From Dipteris shenzhenensis (taxonomy: Eukaryota; Polypodiophyta; Polypodiopsida; Gleicheniales), in NCBI GenBank assembly GCA_047967505.1, contig CM106538.1: a stretch of 64,000 nucleotides of DNA; one strand, 5' to 3'. Shown here in pieces: positions 35,661 to 47,560 of this stretch. The notes beneath the pieces were generated by a model. The model did no database searches. It was not told the DNA's origin and saw only the letters and a list, made by a program, of their open reading frames with translations. A program made the translations under genes and the position numbers. Each line of letters starts with the position of its first letter. Positions within the stretch are counted from its first letter, which is position 1.

Positions 35661-36907
35661 CTTCTCCTGCACATATTGATAATGCACCTCAATGTGCTTT
35701 GTTCTAGCATGATAGACTGGGTTATTTGCCAAGTGTATACTACTCATGTTGTCATAATAAATGACAACTGGCCCATCTATAGACTGATTCATATCATACA
35801 GTAGCTTATGCAACCACGCTACCTCACATGCAGCCATTACTGCACCCCTGTGCTCAGCCTCTGTGCTCGACAAGGCAACTGTAGGTTGTTTCTTGCTGCT
35901 CCAAGTGACTGCAGCACTCCCAAAAGAGAACACATATCCACTGGTAGATCATCTATCAGAAATACTACCAGCCTAATCAGCATTAGTGTATCCATGCAAC
36001 TATATCTGAACCCCAGCCTCATAAAATAGTACGTATTGCAATGTGGACTTCAATACCTGAGTATGCGTCTAGCCGCATCCAAATGCAGTTTCCTTGGAGC
36101 CTGCATAAACTGACTTACCAATCCAATAGCATAGCTCAAATCTGGCCTGGTAATAGTCATATAAATCAAAATTCCTACTATGTATCTGTACATAGTAGGG
36201 TCTTTCAAAAGCTCACCTGCATCTGTGCTCAGCTTCACATTTTGCTCCAAAGGAACTGAAATATGCTTACAGCCTGTCATTCCATATTTGGACAGCATGT
36301 CCAATCCATACAGCCTCTGCAAGAGCCGTATCCCACTTGGTGATCTAATCACCTCAATGCCCAAGAAATAATGCAGCTCTCCCAAATCCTTCATCTTAAA
36401 CTTCTGCTTCAATAGCATTTTCACATGAAGGATATCTTTATCACTATCGCCTGTGATGATCAAATCATCAACATAAATGACAAGCAGCATAATACCTTTC
36501 TCTGTTTTTCTCACATAAAGTGAGAAATCTGCCTTGGAAATCTGAAAGCCAATAGTGACAAGATAATGTCCTATCTTGTCAGACCATGCTTTAGGTGCTT
36601 GCTTCAAGCCATATAAGGCTTTCTTCAACCTATAATTAAACTCAGGATGAATAGCATGAACATAACCTAGTGGCTGCTCCATAAAGACCTCTTCTTGCAA
36701 ATCACCATGCCAGAAGGCATTCTTTACATTCATCTGATGTAAAGACCATCCCTTTGATGCAGCCATAGCAATGACTGCTCTTACAGTTGCCATCCTTGCA
36801 ATCGGACTGAATGTTTCTTCATAATCAATGCCATATGTCTGTGCATACCCCTTGACAACTAATCTTGCCTTGTATCTGTTCATAGAACCATCTGCATTGT
36901 GCTTCAC
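35646..36907 (-). pseudogene. Copia reverse transcriptase (285 codons open) and RNase H, copy 2
   Basis: At 36050-36907 the RT stays open for 285 codons: TYGIDYEETFSPIARMATVR, then [29 protein letters not shown], and the catalytic IYVDDLIITG. RNase H (35646-35933) has SSKKQPTVALSSTEAEH and KHIEVHYQYV, with a conserved YCDN now YYDN. The RT to RNase H join is broken near 36050, and the upstream frame near 36908-37300 is shifted. Functional activity is unlikely. Confidence 0.85.
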
Positions 36908-37626
36908 CTTATAAACTCAATTATAGCCAATTGCATTCTTGTCTTTAGGCAAAGGCACCAATTCCCATGTAGCATTTGCTTCCAAGGCATCCATTTCTTC
37001 ATCCATGTCTTTCTCCCATTTTTCTTTTCCCATGGCTTGCTCAAAAGAAGTGGGTTCTGGTTCCTGTATCACTTTGACCATATAGGCATAGTGAATGGCT
37101 GTAAATCCATCATATTTCAGCCTATCCACAGGAAACCTAGCTCTGGTAGACCTACGCAAAAATGGCTCGCTTCCAGTGCTCTGAAAACATCCCTGGTCTT
37201 CCTTACTCGAGGTGTAACAACAGAAGGAATACCCACAACTCATCATCAATGCTCTGTTCTGAGCCACTGGATTCACCATCCACATAAGAGTGAGCTGCAT
37301 TCACATCAAACATGGGCTGATCTACCTTCTCTTTTCCTTTTCGTGATACCTGCATACCACTATCTGCATTGCTTTGAGGAGATTCTCCTGATCTCAATCT
37401 GCCTGTCCATGGCAAAGTATGTGAACCACTGCTAGAGGACATTGCAGGTCCACTAATATTTTGTGATTGCTGCTGTGAATTCTGTGGAGCATTACCATTT
37501 TGTGCATCTACATCATCAATCACATTTGTAAATTGGTTTATATTAGCTACTCATCTCATCAAAAACAACATCTCTACTCATTGTAAACTTATGAGTAGAA
37601 GGGTTATAGCATCTATACCCTTTTTG

Positions 37627-38463
37627 CTATAGAGAATAACCAATAAAGATGCACTTCTCAGCTTTTGGATCCAACTTGGACCTCAACTCATCTGGCACAT
37701 GAACATAGGCAATGCAACCAAAAATTTTCAAATGAGAAATATCTGGTTTCCTACCAGTATACATCTCCTCTGGCATCATGCCATGTATTGCTATAGTGGG
37801 AGTCATGTTCATTATGTAAACTGCTGTAGCAACTGCTTCAGCCCAATAATAATCTGGTAGGTCTTTTTCATTTAGCATGGCCCGAGATACCTCTCCAATA
37901 TGCCTCTTTTGCCTTTCTTCAAGTCCATTTTGCTGTGGGGTATGACTGCAGCAATATTGCTGCTTTATGCCATGCTCCTGTAGGAACCTTGCAAACTCAT
38001 TTGAGAGGTACTCTCCCCCTCCATCTGACCTTAGGCATTTTATTTGTAGGCCTGTTTCTTTTTCAACCATAGTTTTAAAAGCTTTGAAATGCTCAAAGAC
38101 TTCACTTTTTTTTTTCATAAAATACACCTAAACTTTTTTGCTATAGTCATCAATAAAAGTGACAAAATAATGACAGCCTCCAATAGATGCAGCTTTAGTG
38201 GTCCACACATCAGAGTGGATTAATTCCAATGGCTTGTTACTCTCTTGAACATGGATAGGAAATGGTTTCCTTGCCTATTTTCCAAATTGACAGGCTTCAC
38301 ATACCTTATGCATTTCTGCAACCTTGAATTGAGGCAATCCTGCAACAATATTTTGGGCCTGCATTGATTTAAGTCACTGTACATTAACATGACCAATGTG
38401 TTTATGCCAGATATCAATATCTGCAACTACTCCGGTTCCATGTGCAAACATTGATGCACTCAA
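37627..38463 (-). pseudogene. Copia integrase, copy 2
   Basis: It remains open over 166 codons, with CLRSDGGGEYLSNEFARFL (the second catalytic Asp), HTPQQNGLEERQKR and YYWAEAVATAVYIMN. The zinc-finger part is in a shifted frame at 38220-38430. Copy 1 has lost more of this region. Confidence 0.8.
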
Positions 38464-40880
38464 GAGCTGGAACCTCACTATGAGTATGAAACAAAATACC
38501 CTATGTACTACATGGATGGTGTCAAAGGTCTCATTCCATTGTATGCTAATCAAGTAAGGCCCACCACATATCGAACACCCATCAAGTGTTTCGGTTATGG
38601 GAAAAACCACCACATAGCAAAATGCCCAAACAAGGGTAACCCCATTACATTTCAACATGTGTGCAAAGAATCTGGAGTTGGGCATGCATGCATGGACTAC
38701 CCACTAAGAGAAAAGCCTTAACCAACCAAGGAAGTAAAACCTGATCTACCCTTGGAGAATGATCAGTGTGGAAAGTCACAATGTGGCAACACAAAGTGGG
38801 GTGTCATAGCCAGCCTCGATCAGAATAAGACATCAGAAAGAAGTGACATGGCAAGATCTCCTTTCCACTCATAAAGCAAAGAGCCCTCTAGCAAAACAAG
38901 CCATGCCAATCCCACAACCCAGTGAGGCCATGCCCAACACATCTACAGATAGTGCCACCCAAGAAACAAAGGAAGCATACCCCAATGCTAAAATCGAGAA
39001 AGCTTATTATCATGCCTTGAAGCCATGGGTACAACAAGAGCAAGAGAAATTTGAGGCAGACAAGATAGCAGTATCAGAGGATAGAGCACTCTCATCACCC
39101 AGTGTTGACATAGTGATGGATCCCAACACCTTCCATAGGGTACTCGAGCAATAGGCAATACATCCCCAATTGGATGGTACCACACTAGCCAGCCTAATAA
39201 GTTGCCCCGTCACGATGCTTGGAACCATATTGAGAAATTTCCCTACAATGTGGAAGAGTTTCAAGGGATGTATAGAATATTCACAATGCCTCACCACACT
39301 TGAAGAAGAGGAAAAGGTATTTTCAGTAAAATCTGATACAAGGGATGACATCAAAAATGTAACCATAGTGCTGAAGCATACAGCCTTTGGCCAATACCTT
39401 GCAATAGTGGACGACGGAGCCGATGTAAACATTTTAGCAATATATCTTTATGAAGAATGGGGCCTACCTCCAATGCAAACGGCTACATTCAACATCTGCC
39501 TAGCCGACCACACTAAAGGAAGCCACTAGGCATCATTGACAATGTGTCAACAAAAAATGTTGGACTCAGTTTCACTCTCCAGTTTACTTTCTTGGATCTC
39601 CCCAAGGGAGCCACATCATACCAGATATTCTTGGGAATACAATGGCTTTGGTAATCTTTGGTACTCCATGATTGGGGCACTAATAGAATCACAATCCAAA
39701 ATAGAGAAACTGCTGTAAAGATAAATTTGGGAATAGAGGAAATCAAACCCACTATTAAAACAAATGTTGAAGACATTTCTTCCATTACAACCACCACTCA
39801 TGCATCTCCTGTACCTATAAATGTACTAAAACCCATAGAAGGGGATACACAAACTAACATCAACAATTGGATACAAGCATTGGCTACAATAGAAAACTAT
39901 AAAACAACACATCCAATGTTGCCAGATGTGGATGCCCAAATGATTCAACTAGAAGCACCAATCTAGGATGAGGAATTAGAAGAGGTGGAAATGCCAGTCT
40001 TCATGGCAAGTGTCGAGTGGGACAATGAACCTAAAGAGACCATAATTGAAGGTTATGGTGCAGACTTTGATTAGGACCTAGAAACAAAAGCCAATAATGC
40101 CACATTGGATTTTGATTGGGACCAAGATAGAGTAATTTAATGAATTCGAAAGAATGCAAACCAGAGTGGTGGAATTGTATTTGACTAAACCCACAAAAGG
40201 ACCTTAGTCCCTAATTTTGAATGGGATGCATGTCAACCCCAGGTTTACCTTTTCGGTGATCTCGGTTTCCTAAAGATCTTGAAAGTTCATGTATAGTGGA
40301 AGAACCTCTTCTTAGGAGTGAGACTCCTATTGAAAATCCATCACTTGTCTCTCAAGGAAAAAAACTTCGTAAGTTCAAACCCAATGGGAGAATGAAGAGT
40401 GAAAATGTGCATACTAGCAAAAAACAAGAGCAAGGGAACATAGCGAAATTGGACCAAACATCTTCCACCACATCCAATGGAGCTAGCAGCCAAGCAAGCA
40501 CCTCAAATTTCCATGAAGGCCTAAGGGAAGTTCCCAATTACTCTAAAAACTACACCAGGGGAGAAACAAAAATAGCAATGCCTAGGCTAGTTAGGGAATT
40601 GGAGCTCACGGAAACAGAGAATATTGAGGATACCCTTGTGTATGAAGGAATAGCCAAGACAAGTAAACTGAATCTTGCCTTGGATGGAGAAGAAAACAAC
40701 CCTGTATACATAGGCAAATAGATCACTCAAGGAAAAGAACAAAAATTAAAGCATTACTGATGGAATATAGAGATTGCATGGCTTGGTCCTACAAAGAAAT
40801 GAAAGGTATTTCCCCTAAAGTTGCAGTACATACCATACCAATTAGGGAAGGATCCAAACCAATTAGTGATGTGGTAGAGC
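38464..40880 (+). pseudogene. Ty3/gypsy gag-protease relic, unit 1
   Basis: A gag end with the damaged zinc knuckle CFGYGKNHHIAKC is near 38586-38625, its second Cys replaced by Tyr. The protease reads IVDDGADVNILAIYLYEEWG at 39400-39460, followed by FNICLADHTK. The linker frame (40296-40721) contains SETPIENPSLVSQGKKL. The unit ends with the start of the gypsy reverse transcriptase, YRDCMAWSYKEMKGISPKVA, at about 40770-40830. Stops and slips are frequent. The sequence then jumps back to protease sequence, so it is followed by a second unit and not by RT. Confidence 0.7.
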
Positions 40881-42135
40881 TGGTGTAAACATTTCAGCAA
40901 AAGATCTTTATGAAGAAATGGGGCCTACCTCCAATGCAGAAGGCTGAATTCAACATCCGCCTAGCTGACCACACTAAAATGAAGTTGTTGGGCATCATTG
41001 ACAATGTGTCAACAAAAATTTATGGAGTCAAGTTCACTCTCCTATTTACTATCTTGGATCTTCCCAAGGGAGCCACAGCATACCATATAGGGTTGGGAAG
41101 ACCATGGCTTCAGGAAGCTTCAGTACTCCAAGATTGGCGCACCGATAGAATCACAATCCAAAATCGAGAAACTGCTGTCAAGAAAATTTTGGGAACAGGG
41201 GAAATCAAACCCACTATTCCAAGAAATGTTCAAGACACTTCTTCCACTATAGCCATCTGGCATCCCTTGTACCTAGAAATGTACTAAAACCCATAGAAGG
41301 GGATATGCAAAGTGACATCAACAATTGGATACAAGTATTGGCTACAATAGATAACTGTAAAACAACACATCCAATGTTGCCAAATGTGGATATCCAAATG
41401 ATCCAAATAGAAGCACAAATTTGGGATGACAAATCAGAAGAGGTGGAAATGTCAGTCTTCATGGCAAGTGTCGAGGGGGACAGTGATCTTGAAGAGGCCA
41501 TAATTCAAGGTTACAATGCAAAATTTGACTGGGATCTAGAACCAGAAGCTGATAATGCCACCTTGGAAGGCCAAGTATTTGACAATGACTTGGCAATCCT
41601 ATAGGCACTCGTGGCCATACAATACCCCAAGATAGACCCTTCAGCGCTAGCAAATGGCAATCAATCAAGGAAAAAGAAAGAGGGTGTGCAACGCCAAAAG
41701 GCCAAGATAGAGCACTTTAATAAATTTGAAAGAATGCATACCAAATTGGTGGAATTGTATTTTACTAAACCCATAAAAGCATCTGAGTCCCCAAATTTTG
41801 AATAGGATCCTAAAAGGCTTGAAGGTGCATGTATGGCTAAAGAACCTCTCCTTAGGAGTGAGACTCTTATTGAAAATCTGTCACAAGTCTCACAAAGCAA
41901 GAAACTTGACAAGTTCAAACCCAATGTGAGAATGAAGAGTGAAACTATGAATACTAATAAAAAAAACGAGAAAGGGAACACGAGTGAATTGGAGCAAACA
42001 TCTTCCACCACATCCAGTGGAACTAGCAACCAAGCAAGCACCTCAAAGTGCCATGAAGGCCTAAGGGAAGCTCTTGATTACTTCAAAAACTACACAAGGG
42101 GAGCAGCAACAATAGCAATGCCCAGGTCAGTCAAG
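40881..42135 (+). pseudogene. Ty3/gypsy protease-linker relic, unit 2 (direct repeat of unit 1)
   Basis: MKKWGLPPMQKAEFNIRLAD at 40910 corresponds to 39447 in unit 1, and SETLIENLSQVSQSKKLDKF near 41855 corresponds to 40320. The repeat period is about 1.46 kb, with clear divergence. It preserves LGRPWLQEASVLQDW, which is degraded in unit 1. It is cut at 42136 by a copia LTR. Confidence 0.7.
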
Positions 42136-42483
42136 GAAGATAGTGGGAGAGAAGGAAGGAGTTCACTTGCGACTTTCTCACATACACAATGGGGGAATAC
42201 ACACAAAGGAGGAGGCTGAAAACAGTTTTCCTCTTCTTAGTTGTGAAAGCTAAAAGAACTCTAGTACAAAGAAATAGAAGAACCCTATATGTGGGTCTCA
42301 AACCAAACTCATCTAACTAAGGTGGAATACTAACTGAGCCATGAACTAGAGTACATAAGGATAGCTATCATCCAGCTATTATTCATGGGCGGTGTACCAA
42401 CCGCATCTACAGCTAACAAGTCGATGACATAAATGTACAACGGTCACCCTGGCATATCACGAGTGGAGCTCGATATCTCAACA
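42136..42483 (-). mobile_element. Copia 3' LTR, same family as the LTR at 12500-12854
   Basis: Minus strand: it starts TGTTGAGATATCGAGC at 42483 and runs to GATAGTGGGAGAGAAGGAAG. It lacks only the last few bases of the reference LTR at its left end. A purine tract GAGGAGGAG at 42484-42492 sits directly before the LTR start, which makes this a 3' LTR whose element extended to the right. Its left side joins gypsy sequence. Confidence 0.75.
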
Positions 42484-43226
42484 CTCCTCCTCGAGCTCAA
42501 TCCCAATTCTTGCACACCAAGCAGGTCTTTGGACTTGCGCAGCTGGAGTCCAATTCACAACAACAATAAATGGGAGCCGACTGAAGTGCTACTACATCAA
42601 CGTGTAAGCCATCCCCGACAATAATGAAGATTGGGGGGCCCAAGTCTTCCATAGCTAGGATTAGATTGTATCATGAGCGCTCACTAGCATATTTATGTCT
42701 TTGCACATATAGGTAGTTTGAACCAATTTCAACCTAGGGCTTAGAGGTTGCCCTATGATTTCCTTAGTAAATTAAGCTATAGGAGGAACTCCCACCTCGC
42801 TAGTCATGCATAGCACACCCACACGTTTCGAGCACCACGGATAAATTGTATGAATAAAATCTCCAAGAGATACTTGATTTGATCCACACACACGGCACCC
42901 TCATCACAAAAAGTGTAAAATGCATTAGCCACTCACAAAAGAAACAGGCACTCTTAGCACATGGCACTATATTGGCACTGTCAAACTAGGACCTGATTCA
43001 TGTGTGAAATGTTGGGGTAAAGACAGTCCAATAAGATGGAAAAAAGTCATACAATGCCATTGACACAGTGACACCAAATGGACCAAACCTCAACCTCAAT
43101 AGCCCTCTAGAATCAATAACCGCTTGTAATAAATATCTTGAGCCTGAAAGATGGTATGATGAATCTTAAAGGATGAGGATAGGCAAAATCCTCTCTAGAA
43201 AAGATGCAATGACACTTGCAAAATTA

Positions 43227-43289
43227 GGATCTAGAGAGAGAAAGACTAAATCTAGGGAGAGAAATACTAAATCTAGAGAGAGAAAGGCT
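43227..43289. repeat. 21-bp minisatellite, three units
   Basis: Three units of AATCTAGAGAGAGAAAGACT type occur at about 43227, 43248 and 43269, with one or two changes each. Confidence 0.85.
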
Positions 43290-43308
43290 AAAAGCCTACA
43301 CTTTTTGA

Positions 43309-43400
43309 GGTCCCCCCACTTTGTGTAGAAACTTAAAGGTCCCCCCACTTTGTGTAGAGACCCAAAAGGTCCCCCCACTTTGTGTAGAGACTCAAAGGTC
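43309..43400. repeat. 29-30 bp minisatellite, three units plus a partial
   Basis: Units begin GGTCCCCCCACTTTGTGTAG at 43309, 43338 and 43368, and a partial unit starts at 43397. It lies 20 bp from the 21-bp minisatellite. Confidence 0.9.
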
Positions 43401-43727
43401 CCAACCTTAGACTGCTCTGGAACCTTGCAATCCCCTTCTAAACCCTTGAACTCCCATGGAGGCACGAGCCTCCATTTATCGTTGTGATCAAGCCCTCTTT
43501 CTCACCCACGTGTGCATGAGATCTGCTTTCCACCTTTTAGCCTACACCTCTCACCGGATACCCGAGGACCTATGCTACACTTGTGAACACCTATGCTACA
43601 ATGAGCAACGACACAACTATAGGTGAACAACACCCTCGGAACCTACACTTGGGAGAAACAGTGACAACACTTGGTAAGGTCAGTCGTTTGCAGATGTGCA
43701 CATAAATATCAGTTTAACCCATTGGTG

Positions 43728-43949
43728 TGTTGATGTATAGACTATGTATATATGGATGTAGAGTGAGGATAGACATAGTGATGTGGCTTCTTTAAAGTGT
43801 GGATGTAAAGAGTCTTTAGGACTCTTGTAAATGAAGGTTGTAAATGAAGGTGAAGAAGAGTGTAATATGTTGTAAGAGAGAATAGGCATCTCATAATAAA
43901 TGAGAAGTATTTATGAGCATTGGTTCTTTTCTCCCCCTTTGCATGTTCA
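43728..43949 (+). mobile_element. Short copia 5' LTR (about 222 bp)
   Basis: It begins TGTTGATGTATAG and ends GCATGTTCA, followed after three bases by a primer site. The left end was chosen by TG and by alignment with the inverted copy at 45980-46137, and is approximate. Confidence 0.6.
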
Positions 43950-43952
43950 ATG

Positions 43953-43965
43953 TGGTATCATAGCC
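43953..43965 (+). other. Copia primer binding site
   Basis: TGGTATCATAGCC matches the initiator-Met primer site TGGTATCAGAGCC except for one base. It fixes the plus orientation of the element. Confidence 0.7.
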
Positions 43966-45984
43966 TTCCTTATGAGGTATGTGATATTAAAAGAGCAGCC
44001 AAAGCTTATTGTAGTCGAATAAAAAATCTTCTAGAGATGATGTTTGGTGAGAGCTCACTGAATCTTTTCCATGAACATAAAAGATCAAGCATGGCTGAAA
44101 CCTCTCAAGTTATGCAAATAGTGGGTGAAATTTTGACAAGGACAACTATAGTGTTTGGTCATACCGCATGAAAAATTCCCACATAGGAAAAGGTGAAGAT
44201 GAATAGTCCTACCGCATGAAAAACTCCCTCATGGGCAAAGGTGTATGGGTTTTAATTATGGGTGAAGATGAATGCCCCAAATTGCCATGGGAGGCCAACC
44301 CTCCAAAAGAAGCTTGGGATAATTCAAAAAATGTATGGTACAACCACCGAAGCAAGAAAATTTCAGCTTAAACAAAGACTCCATGGAATGTGGAGAGGTA
44401 ATAGAAGCATTGCAGATTATGTTGCAAAAATCAGGCAAATCACAGAGGATATAAGTCTTTGGAGACATCTATCTCCATGAGAGATATTATGCCCCATTTT
44501 GAAAAGAGGGTTTCTTTATGCATGGCGGAAGAAGTCAATCTTAGACTAAAAGGGTCAAGTTGTAGTGGAAGAGATAATTTAGAGACCATAAGAGAGCCTC
44601 ATATGCTCATGGACACAATATGGACATACATGAATATGTGCCAAGAGGCCGTGGTTACATGCAAAGAGGAAGGGAGAGAGCCCCAAACCGTGGTAGAGGA
44701 AGGGCTAGTCTTGTGCAACAAGCTGGAAATTGCCATTTTTGTCAAGAATATGGTCATTATGAGAGAGATTACTATGCAAAACAAAATTCCTACCATAGAG
44801 GCCATGGTGGAAGGCATTAATACAACAATTATGCTTGCCAAAGGGAGTATGATTATGAGCATAGGCATGGAGCTCATTTATTTAGCATGGTTCATATTAT
44901 GGGCAGCATGTCTGCTCCATCTCAAGGTGATGATTGGTTTATTGACTCGGGTGCCACCAATCATATGACCTACCATGGTGAATGGTTTGCTCATAAAATA
45001 AGATGTCATACGGTGAGTTTGTGGCTACGGGTGATGATACAATGCATAAAATCACCCACATTGGAACCTCATTGGAAACATTCCATTGGCTGATAAGAAT
45101 GGCGTAGAGAACACCTTGGGCAATGTGTTGTATTTTCCCGCCATCACTAAAAATCTTGCATCAGTGGGTCAAATGGAAAAACAAGATTATCAAGTGAGAT
45201 TTAATAAATTTGGATGCTCTGTGGAAGAGTTTTACAATCGTAAAGTTGGAAAAGTGATTGCCAAAGGTCATAAGAGAGGAAGACTATTTACTTTTGATGC
45301 AAGAACACCTTGTTTACAGCAAGGTATGTTTGCACAAAGTGGGCACAAACAAGATCAAGAGGCAGAATTATGGCATAAAAAGCTTGGCCATATCAATTAT
45401 AGAAGATTGAAAGAGGCGCAAACAAACTTGAGCTTGTGAGGATTGCCTATTTTTTGTCATTTGGATTTCAAACCTGTGTGACCAGCATGTCAATTTGCCA
45501 AGCAAATTTGTTTGCCATTTCCAAAGAGAGCAAGAGCGAGTAAATAGCCTTGGGAAATAGTGCACTCCGATATTTGTGATCCTATGGATAATGTAACCCT
45601 AGGAGGAACAAGATCTTACATTACCTTTATAGAGAATTTCAACCGCATGATATGCATATATTTTTTGAAAGTAAAGAATGATGCTTTCAAAGTTTTTTGC
45701 CAATACAAAAGAATGGTTGAGAAGGAGCTTGTAAAATACTTCCACAAAGATAATGGTGAAGAGTACATGTCTTATGAGTTTGATGAGTTCTTGTATGCTC
45801 AAGGCATAAAGAGATGGGTTACATGTAGGTACACTCCACAATAAAATGCTATAGTAAAAAGGAAAAATAGAGTGATTGGAGACATGTCTAGAGCCATGAT
45901 GGATGAAATGCATATGCCTTTGATATATTGGGCTAAAGCAGTGCACATTGCAGACTGCACATAATGAATAGAACTACGAATGCC
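43966..45984 (+). pseudogene. Copia gag, protease and partial integrase, third family
   Basis: Gag relic at 44262-44480 (QLKQRLHGMWRGNRSIADYV). The zinc knuckle CHFCQEYGHYERDYY, near 44735, has its last Cys changed to Tyr. The protease active site DDWFIDSGATNHMTYHGEWF is intact at 44930-44990. The GAG-pre-integrase finger ELWHKKLGHINYRRL is at 45365-45410. The integrase core (45560-45844) reads HSDICDP and FHKDNGEEYMSYEF, then QTPQ-like YTPQ. It ends at IMNRTTNA (45961-45984), where it meets an inverted LTR fragment. RT and RNase H are absent. Confidence 0.8.
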
Positions 45985-46137
45985 TATTCTCTCTTCAGCA
46001 CATTACACTCTGCTTCACCTTCATTTACAAGAGAGTCTTAAAGACTCTTTACACTCATACTTTGAAAAAGCCACATCACTATGTCTATCACCACTCTATC
46101 GACATATACATAGTGGTTGCAGCTAATCATGCTAACA
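45980..46137 (-). mobile_element. Inverted LTR fragment of the same copia family
   Basis: Reverse-complemented, this matches the first 160 bp of the LTR at 43728: CACTATGTATAT, GATAGACATAGTGATGTGGC, and on to AGAGAATAGGCAT. It faces the upstream LTR. The junction with the integrase shares ATGCC, a microhomology. Confidence 0.85.
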
Positions 46138-46720
46138 GAATAAGTAACAAGGGGCCGATCACTTTCAAAAGCATTTGGGATCCAATGCGAAGAAAGTGGA
46201 TGGATATGTATGCCTTATTGGTCTAACACGAAACTAAGAATCATACAGAATGTGCTGCATGCTATAAGGGATGATTGGTCATCTAATCAAACTTACAATG
46301 ATATTGGGGATTAAGAGGATTTGGGTGCATGCAAAGATCTTAGCAAGTGTTTCTTAAAGGATTCCCTGGGTGGCTTCTGTTGCACGGCAAAGATGGGTAG
46401 CATAAGCCTCTCATGATACGTTGGTTGTTTGGACAAGAAGACTCAAGAATGTGTGGATGACCAATCTGCTATTCAAATACAACATAATTTTATGGAGGAT
46501 CTTGATTAGCAAGAAACATGTTAGAGTGAGGATTTCAAAGCGAAACCCAAGAGTCTCTCCTTTTTGCACACTCTCACTGCAAAATAGAGGATCATTATCA
46601 CACATTTGGGCCTGTCCTACGATTATGTGGAGGATGGCAATTTTGGGAGATAAAGGATGCTTGGTTGATGTGGTCTAGGAAATTTGGCAAGTAATCAAGG
46701 CTAGGGTGCTCAAATGCATA
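46138..46720 (+). pseudogene. L1-like ORF2 C-terminal tail (weak)
   Basis: The frame at 46421-46678 reads LWRILISKKHVRVRISKRNP, then SPFCTLSLQNRGSLSHIWAC. This resembles the Cys/His-containing C-terminal region of plant LINE ORF2 proteins, with C-T-L and SHI-x-x-C. No RT core is adjacent. The identification rests on this short stretch only. Confidence 0.4.
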
Positions 46721-47560
46721 TAAAAGTACCGAAATAGTATCATTTTTCAAAAACCTCATGGTAGGGTTGACTAGCATAGAGACCTTTGAAGTAGCTCTAA
46801 GGTTATGTTTCAAGAGCCTCATGTACAAGAAGGAAACTTTTAGGATGGTTGGTCTTAAAATCAAACAATGTAAGGCTACTTTGTAATTGTCTCCTTTGAC
46901 TTTATTTACTGAAAAATATAAATAGTTTTTCAAGAAAAATAATAATGGGATGGATTTTGTTGCGCTTAGATTTTCTTAATTGTCTCAAGGAGTTCAATTT
47001 GACAAATGCGCTAGACTATGCACCGAGGCTAAATGATTCAGCTCATTCTAGCGCAACTTCTACACAAAGCAAAGAGAGGTATGCATTCTGAATCACCACA
47101 AGTCATAGGAACGTTTGTGAAAATAAAGCAAGTCCCGTGCAGTCACGTGTAAGCCTCAAGGGATTCAGCATAAACAACATCGCCTCTTAAACGTGTGAGC
47201 ACTCAAAGTAAGCCAAAGTTAGTTCTGTAGAAACAGCTTAAGATATTTGTTCTGTTTTGTCTAACTCGGCCAGTTTCCAAACCATAAAGTATCGTATTTG
47301 TATTTATCAGGGACGAAGACTTGAAGTAAAACTTTACATCAAAAGGTGTCCATCATCAGAACAGCCGTTGCAAGCTCTCCCAAAATGTCCCATATGCCAA
47401 AACAAAACCTATTTCGTCTCAAAACTAAACCTGTGTTGGGAAAGCACAGTGATTTCCAACCTTTCTCCAGAAACGGATCATGCAGGCAGTAGCGGACTCC
47501 TTACACAACACTAACCTTGTAACGAGCTTTTGCAACCGCAGCGATTCCGCGACTACCCTC
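46721..47560. other. Intergenic sequence, no gene seen
   Basis: AT-rich, with no recognised repeat. The right part may include the 3' untranslated region of the minus-strand gene that ends at 47561. Confidence 0.45.

Larger units (their letters stand above)
33221..38463. repeat. Segmental duplication block B, copy 2
   Basis: This is the direct partner of 5302-10574. It includes the copia-type primer site (34087-34098), degenerate repeats (34300-34980), microsatellites (34982-35082), the L1 RT end (35085-35660) and copia pol (35646-38463). The right break is inside the copia protease/integrase boundary, where a gypsy relic begins. Confidence 0.93.
35646..38463 (-). mobile_element. Copia pol region, block B copy 2 (5' part missing)
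   Basis: RNase H, reverse transcriptase and integrase are collinear with 7763-10574. This copy is better preserved. The gag, leader and LTR seen in copy 1 at 10574-12854 are missing because the block ends at 38463. Confidence 0.85.
42484..43727. other. Polypurine tract followed by unassigned sequence and minisatellites
   Basis: On the minus strand a purine tract (42484-42492) abuts the LTR. The next 700 bp have no recognisable copia pol frame. Two minisatellites follow, listed separately. No gene is supported. Confidence 0.5.
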
